Source: an uncultured bacterium
Lineage (GTDB): Bacteria; Eisenbacteria; RBG-16-71-46; CAIMUX01
Length of the DNA: 15,776 nt
Direction: 5' to 3'
NCBI GenBank assembly: GCA_946886185.1
Contig: CAMPIC010000014.1
Location: 1-15,776 of the forward strand
The notes under the pieces are model-generated. The model saw nothing but the letters and a program-made list of their open reading frames with translations. It did not search any database and was not told where the DNA came from. This document shows positions 13,802-15,776 of this stretch, piece after piece (within the stretch, counting starts at the first letter, position 1; every line of letters begins with the position of its first letter). Made by a program: the position numbers and the translations under genes.

Positions 13802-15398
13802 AGTCCTGGTAATTTCCTTCGAACCAGTAGACTTGGCTGTCCCCTTCGAACGCCAGGATGTGCGTCGCGATACGATCGAGGAACCAGCGATCGTGGCTGA
13901 TCACGACCGCGCATCCCGCGAACTCCATCAACGCATCTTCGAGAGCACGCAGCGTGTCGACGTCGAGGTCGTTGGTCGGCTCGTCGAGCAGCAGCAAGTT
14001 TCCGCCGCTCTGGAGCAGCTTCGCCAGATGCACGCGATTGCGCTCACCGCCGGAGAGGAACCCGACCTTCTTCTGCTGATCCTGGCCTTTGAATCCGAAG
14101 CTTCCGACGTACGAGCGCGAGTTGATCTCGCGCTTGCCCAGAGGGATGACGTCCTTCCCGCCGGAGATCTCCTGCCAGATCGACTTGTCGGGATCGAGCG
14201 TGTCGCGCGATTGGTCGACGTAGGAGAACTGGACGGTGTCTCCGATGACGAGCTCTCCCGCATCCGGCTGCTCCTGACCCATGATCATCCGGAAGAGGGT
14301 GGTCTTGCCGGCTCCGTTCGGCCCGATCACGCCGACGATGCCTCCTCGCGGGAGCATGAAGTTCAGGTCCTCGATGAGGAGCCGATCACCGAACCCTTTG
14401 CGCAAATGCCGCGCCTCGACGACGAGGTCGCCGAGCCGAGGACCGTTCGGAATCAGGATTTCCGCGGTCTCCTGCCGCTTCTCCATGTCTTGCTGGAGGA
14501 GGTCTTCATATGCGGCCACGCGCGCCTTACCCTTGGCGTGTCGCGCCTTCGGGCTCATGCGGATCCACTCCAACTCGCGCGCGAGGGTGCGCTGGCGGCG
14601 CGACTCCGACTTCTCTTCCTGACGGAGACGTTCCTGCTTCTGCTCCAGCCAGGAAGAATAGTTGCCCTCCCAAGGAATCCCATGGCCGCGATCGAGCTCC
14701 AGAATCCATCCCGCGACGTTGTCGAGGAAGTAGCGATCGTGCGTGACCGCGACGATCGTTCCGGGAAACTCGGCCAGATGCCGCTCGAGCCAGGCCACCG
14801 ACTCCGCGTCGAGATGGTTGGTGGGCTCGTCGAGAATCAACAGATCCGGCTGTTGGAGCAGCACCTTGCACAGCGCGACCCGGCGGCGCTCCCCTCCGGA
14901 AAGCTTGGTCACGTCCGCGTCCCCGGGAGGGCAGCGCAGCGCATCCATTGCGATCTCGATCTTGCGGTCGATCTCCCAGCCGTCGACCGCCTCGATCTTC
15001 TCCTGGATGTTGCCCTGCTTCTCGAGGAGCGCGTCCATCTCGTCCGGCTCCATCGGCTCTGCGAACTTCGCGCTGATCTTCTCGAACTGGTCGAGGAGCT
15101 GCTTGATTTCAGCCATGCCCTCTTCCACGTTTCCACGCACGTCCTTCTCCGGATTAAGGACCGGCTCTTGCGAGAGATAGCCGACCTTCATCCCGTCGGC
15201 CATGCGAGCCTCGCCGAGAAACTCCTTGTCCTCCCCTGCCATGATCCGCAGCAAAGAGGACTTCCCGGCACCGTTCAGTCCGAGCACTCCGATCTTGGCT
15301 CCGTAATAGAAGGAGAGCCAGATGTCCCGAAGGACGACCTTGTCCGGGGGATGCACCTTCCCCAGACCTTTCATCGTGTAGATGTACTGCGGAGCCAT
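13719..15398 (-). CDS. ettA: Energy-dependent translational throttle protein EttA (ABC-F)
   Basis: The product has 559 residues, the usual EttA length. It has two ABC domains and no membrane segment. Domain 1: Walker [10 protein letters not shown] (40-48), signature LSGGER (166-171), Walker [13 protein letters not shown] (186-197). The inter-domain PtIM linker spans about 240-320 and is rich in Arg, Glu and Lys ([20 protein letters not shown]). Domain 2: Walker [10 protein letters not shown] (359-367), signature LSGGER (448-453), Walker [13 protein letters not shown] (468-479). In E. coli, EttA binds the ribosomal E site and gates the first peptide bond according to the ATP/ADP ratio; the same cytosolic role is expected here. 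The start is ATG at 15398-15396, with GGGAGG five bases upstream; the frame is open further upstream to 15638 but without a ribosome site or family likeness. It is divergent from or convergent with only pseudogenes, so it is probably monocistronic. Confidence 0.97.
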   Translation of the reverse strand: MAPQYIYTMKGLGKVHPPDKVVLRDIWLSFYYGAKIGVLGLNGAGKSSLLRIMAGEDKEFLGEARMADGMKVGYLSQEPVLNPEKDVRGNVEEGMAEIKQLLDQFEKISAKFAEPMEPDEMDALLEKQGNIQEKIEAVDGWEIDRKIEIAMDALRCPPGDADVTKLSGGERRRVALCKVLLQQPDLLILDEPTNHLDAESVAWLERHLAEFPGTIVAVTHDRYFLDNVAGWILELDRGHGIPWEGNYSSWLEQKQERLRQEEKSESRRQRTLARELEWIRMSPKARHAKGKARVAAYEDLLQQDMEKRQETAEILIPNGPRLGDLVVEARHLRKGFGDRLLIEDLNFMLPRGGIVGVIGPNGAGKTTLFRMIMGQEQPDAGELVIGDTVQFSYVDQSRDTLDPDKSIWQEISGGKDVIPLGKREINSRSYVGSFGFKGQDQQKKVGFLSGGERNRVHLAKLLQSGGNLLLLDEPTNDLDVDTLRALEDALMEFAGCAVVISHDRWFLDRIATHILAFEGDSQVYWFEGNYQDYEKNKRQRLGADADQPHRIKYRPLVRS

Positions 15399-15402
15399 CG
15401 AA

Positions 15403-15408
15403 CCTCCC
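15403..15408 (-). promoter_or_regulatory. Ribosome-binding site that sets the ettA start
   Basis: On the minus strand GGGAGG lies four bases before the ATG at 15398. This excludes the upstream in-frame extension and gives the family's usual N-terminus ([14 protein letters not shown]). Confidence 0.85.
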
Positions 15409-15631
15409 GAAGATCGTGATCGAGCGCGCGTTCCACACGGAACAGCTTCGCCCGGCGTCGTGGCGCGGGCGGCGCGAACCCCGGAGTCTAACTCGTGCTC
15501 CTGCGGTTTCCTAGCCAATTGCGGGTCGGCCGTGGTCATCAACGGGACCCCCTTGCTGGTCGCGGCAGCTGCAGGGTCTGCCGAAGGGCTGCTTGCGCTC
15601 GGAGTCGCAGCCCGCGACAATCGAGGGACTC

Positions 15632-15776
15632 GATGCATCGGGGACGACGGGGCGTCCCAAGGGCATCAAGCCGCCGACCATCGGGGCCCCACTCGGTTCG
15701 CCCAACGGGTTCTCGGCGCTCGTCGGTGGGCTCTTCGGCATCGGCGAAGCCTCGACCTACCTCTGCCCCGCACCGC
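15632..15776 (+). pseudogene. Acyl-CoA synthetase (AMP-binding) fragment, runs off the window
   Basis: Frame 2 reads [20 protein letters not shown], then LGSPNGFSALVGGLFGIGEA, then STYLCPAP at the window edge. SGTTGRPKG is the P-loop-like motif of AMP-forming acyl-CoA synthetases, and the following residues match the form of the family that continues with LYHAAP. The conserved YS before SGTT is replaced, and a TAG at 15512 closes the frame upstream; QPATIEGL just before the motif may be the linker of the same family with a piece missing. The N-terminal half is therefore absent or scrambled. The 3' part is not seen, so the extent of damage is unknown. Confidence 0.65.

Noticed and set aside
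13752..15419. Plus-strand open frame of 555 codons opposite ettA
   Set aside because: It lies antisense to a full-length EttA with both ABC domains, has no ribosome site or recognisable domain, and is a typical GC-rich shadow frame.
15399..15638. N-terminal extension of EttA
   Set aside because: The family start [14 protein letters not shown] follows a strong ribosome site at 15403-15408; the upstream residues are unlike EttA.
15631..15640. CGATGCATCG palindrome at the beginning of the acyl-CoA synthetase likeness
   Set aside because: A single 10-bp palindrome is expected by chance in a window of this kind and no second copy or target duplication was seen.

Overview
This is a GC-rich bacterial window. 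It holds a few intact genes set among an unusually dense collection of broken gene pieces. The large secreted C25-peptidase-like protein with CARDB/FN3-like modules, a VCBS-type propeller and a FlgD-like C-terminal domain, followed by a secreted parallel beta-helix protein, suggests an FCB-group lineage with type IX-style secretion (for example Eisenbacteria- or Latescibacteria-like). That placement is inferred from domain style only; no rRNA or tRNA is present.

Layout: (i) 2-370, 3' end of a GT4 glycosyltransferase that resembles SenB (selenosugar synthase). (ii) 852-1994, a membrane-anchored protein with an MliC lysozyme-inhibitor domain and a second C-terminal domain. (iii) 2131-2732, a ribbon-helix-helix antitoxin and MazF-type toxin overlapping by ATGA, with a sigma70-like promoter placed so that the message would be leaderless. 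(iv) 2808-4960, a gene graveyard: an 85-bp copy of the ettA 3' end, the first ~57 codons of an SNF2-like helicase joined to the C-terminal part of a type III restriction Res subunit with a nonsense codon and frameshifts, then a truncated TPR gene joined to the last ~70 codons of a class V aminotransferase. (v) 5232-10811, an intact 1859-residue C25-like protein in which the expected catalytic Cys appears to be Ser622. (vi) 10825-12006, the beta-helix protein, with a perfect 13-bp inverted repeat over its possible start sites and three 18-bp tandem repeats over its stop codon. (vii) 12121-13459, an MGH1-like (GH63-related) glycosidase broken by a one-base frameshift and cut off mid-domain. (viii) 13719-15398 on the minus strand, a complete ettA. 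(ix) 15632-15776, an acyl-CoA synthetase fragment that runs off the window.

How the genes work together: the toxin and antitoxin form one operon. The C25-like and beta-helix genes are 13 nt apart if the first ATG is used, and both products are predicted to be exported, so they may be co-expressed surface proteins. The fragments do not form a pathway. They look like repeated recombination and deletion scars, although a metagenome mis-assembly would look similar. I found no CRISPR array, transposase, integrase or phage genes that I can support, and no clear new multi-gene defence or biosynthetic system. The most unusual items are the predicted nucleophile-substituted C25 protein and the cluster of fused gene fragments.
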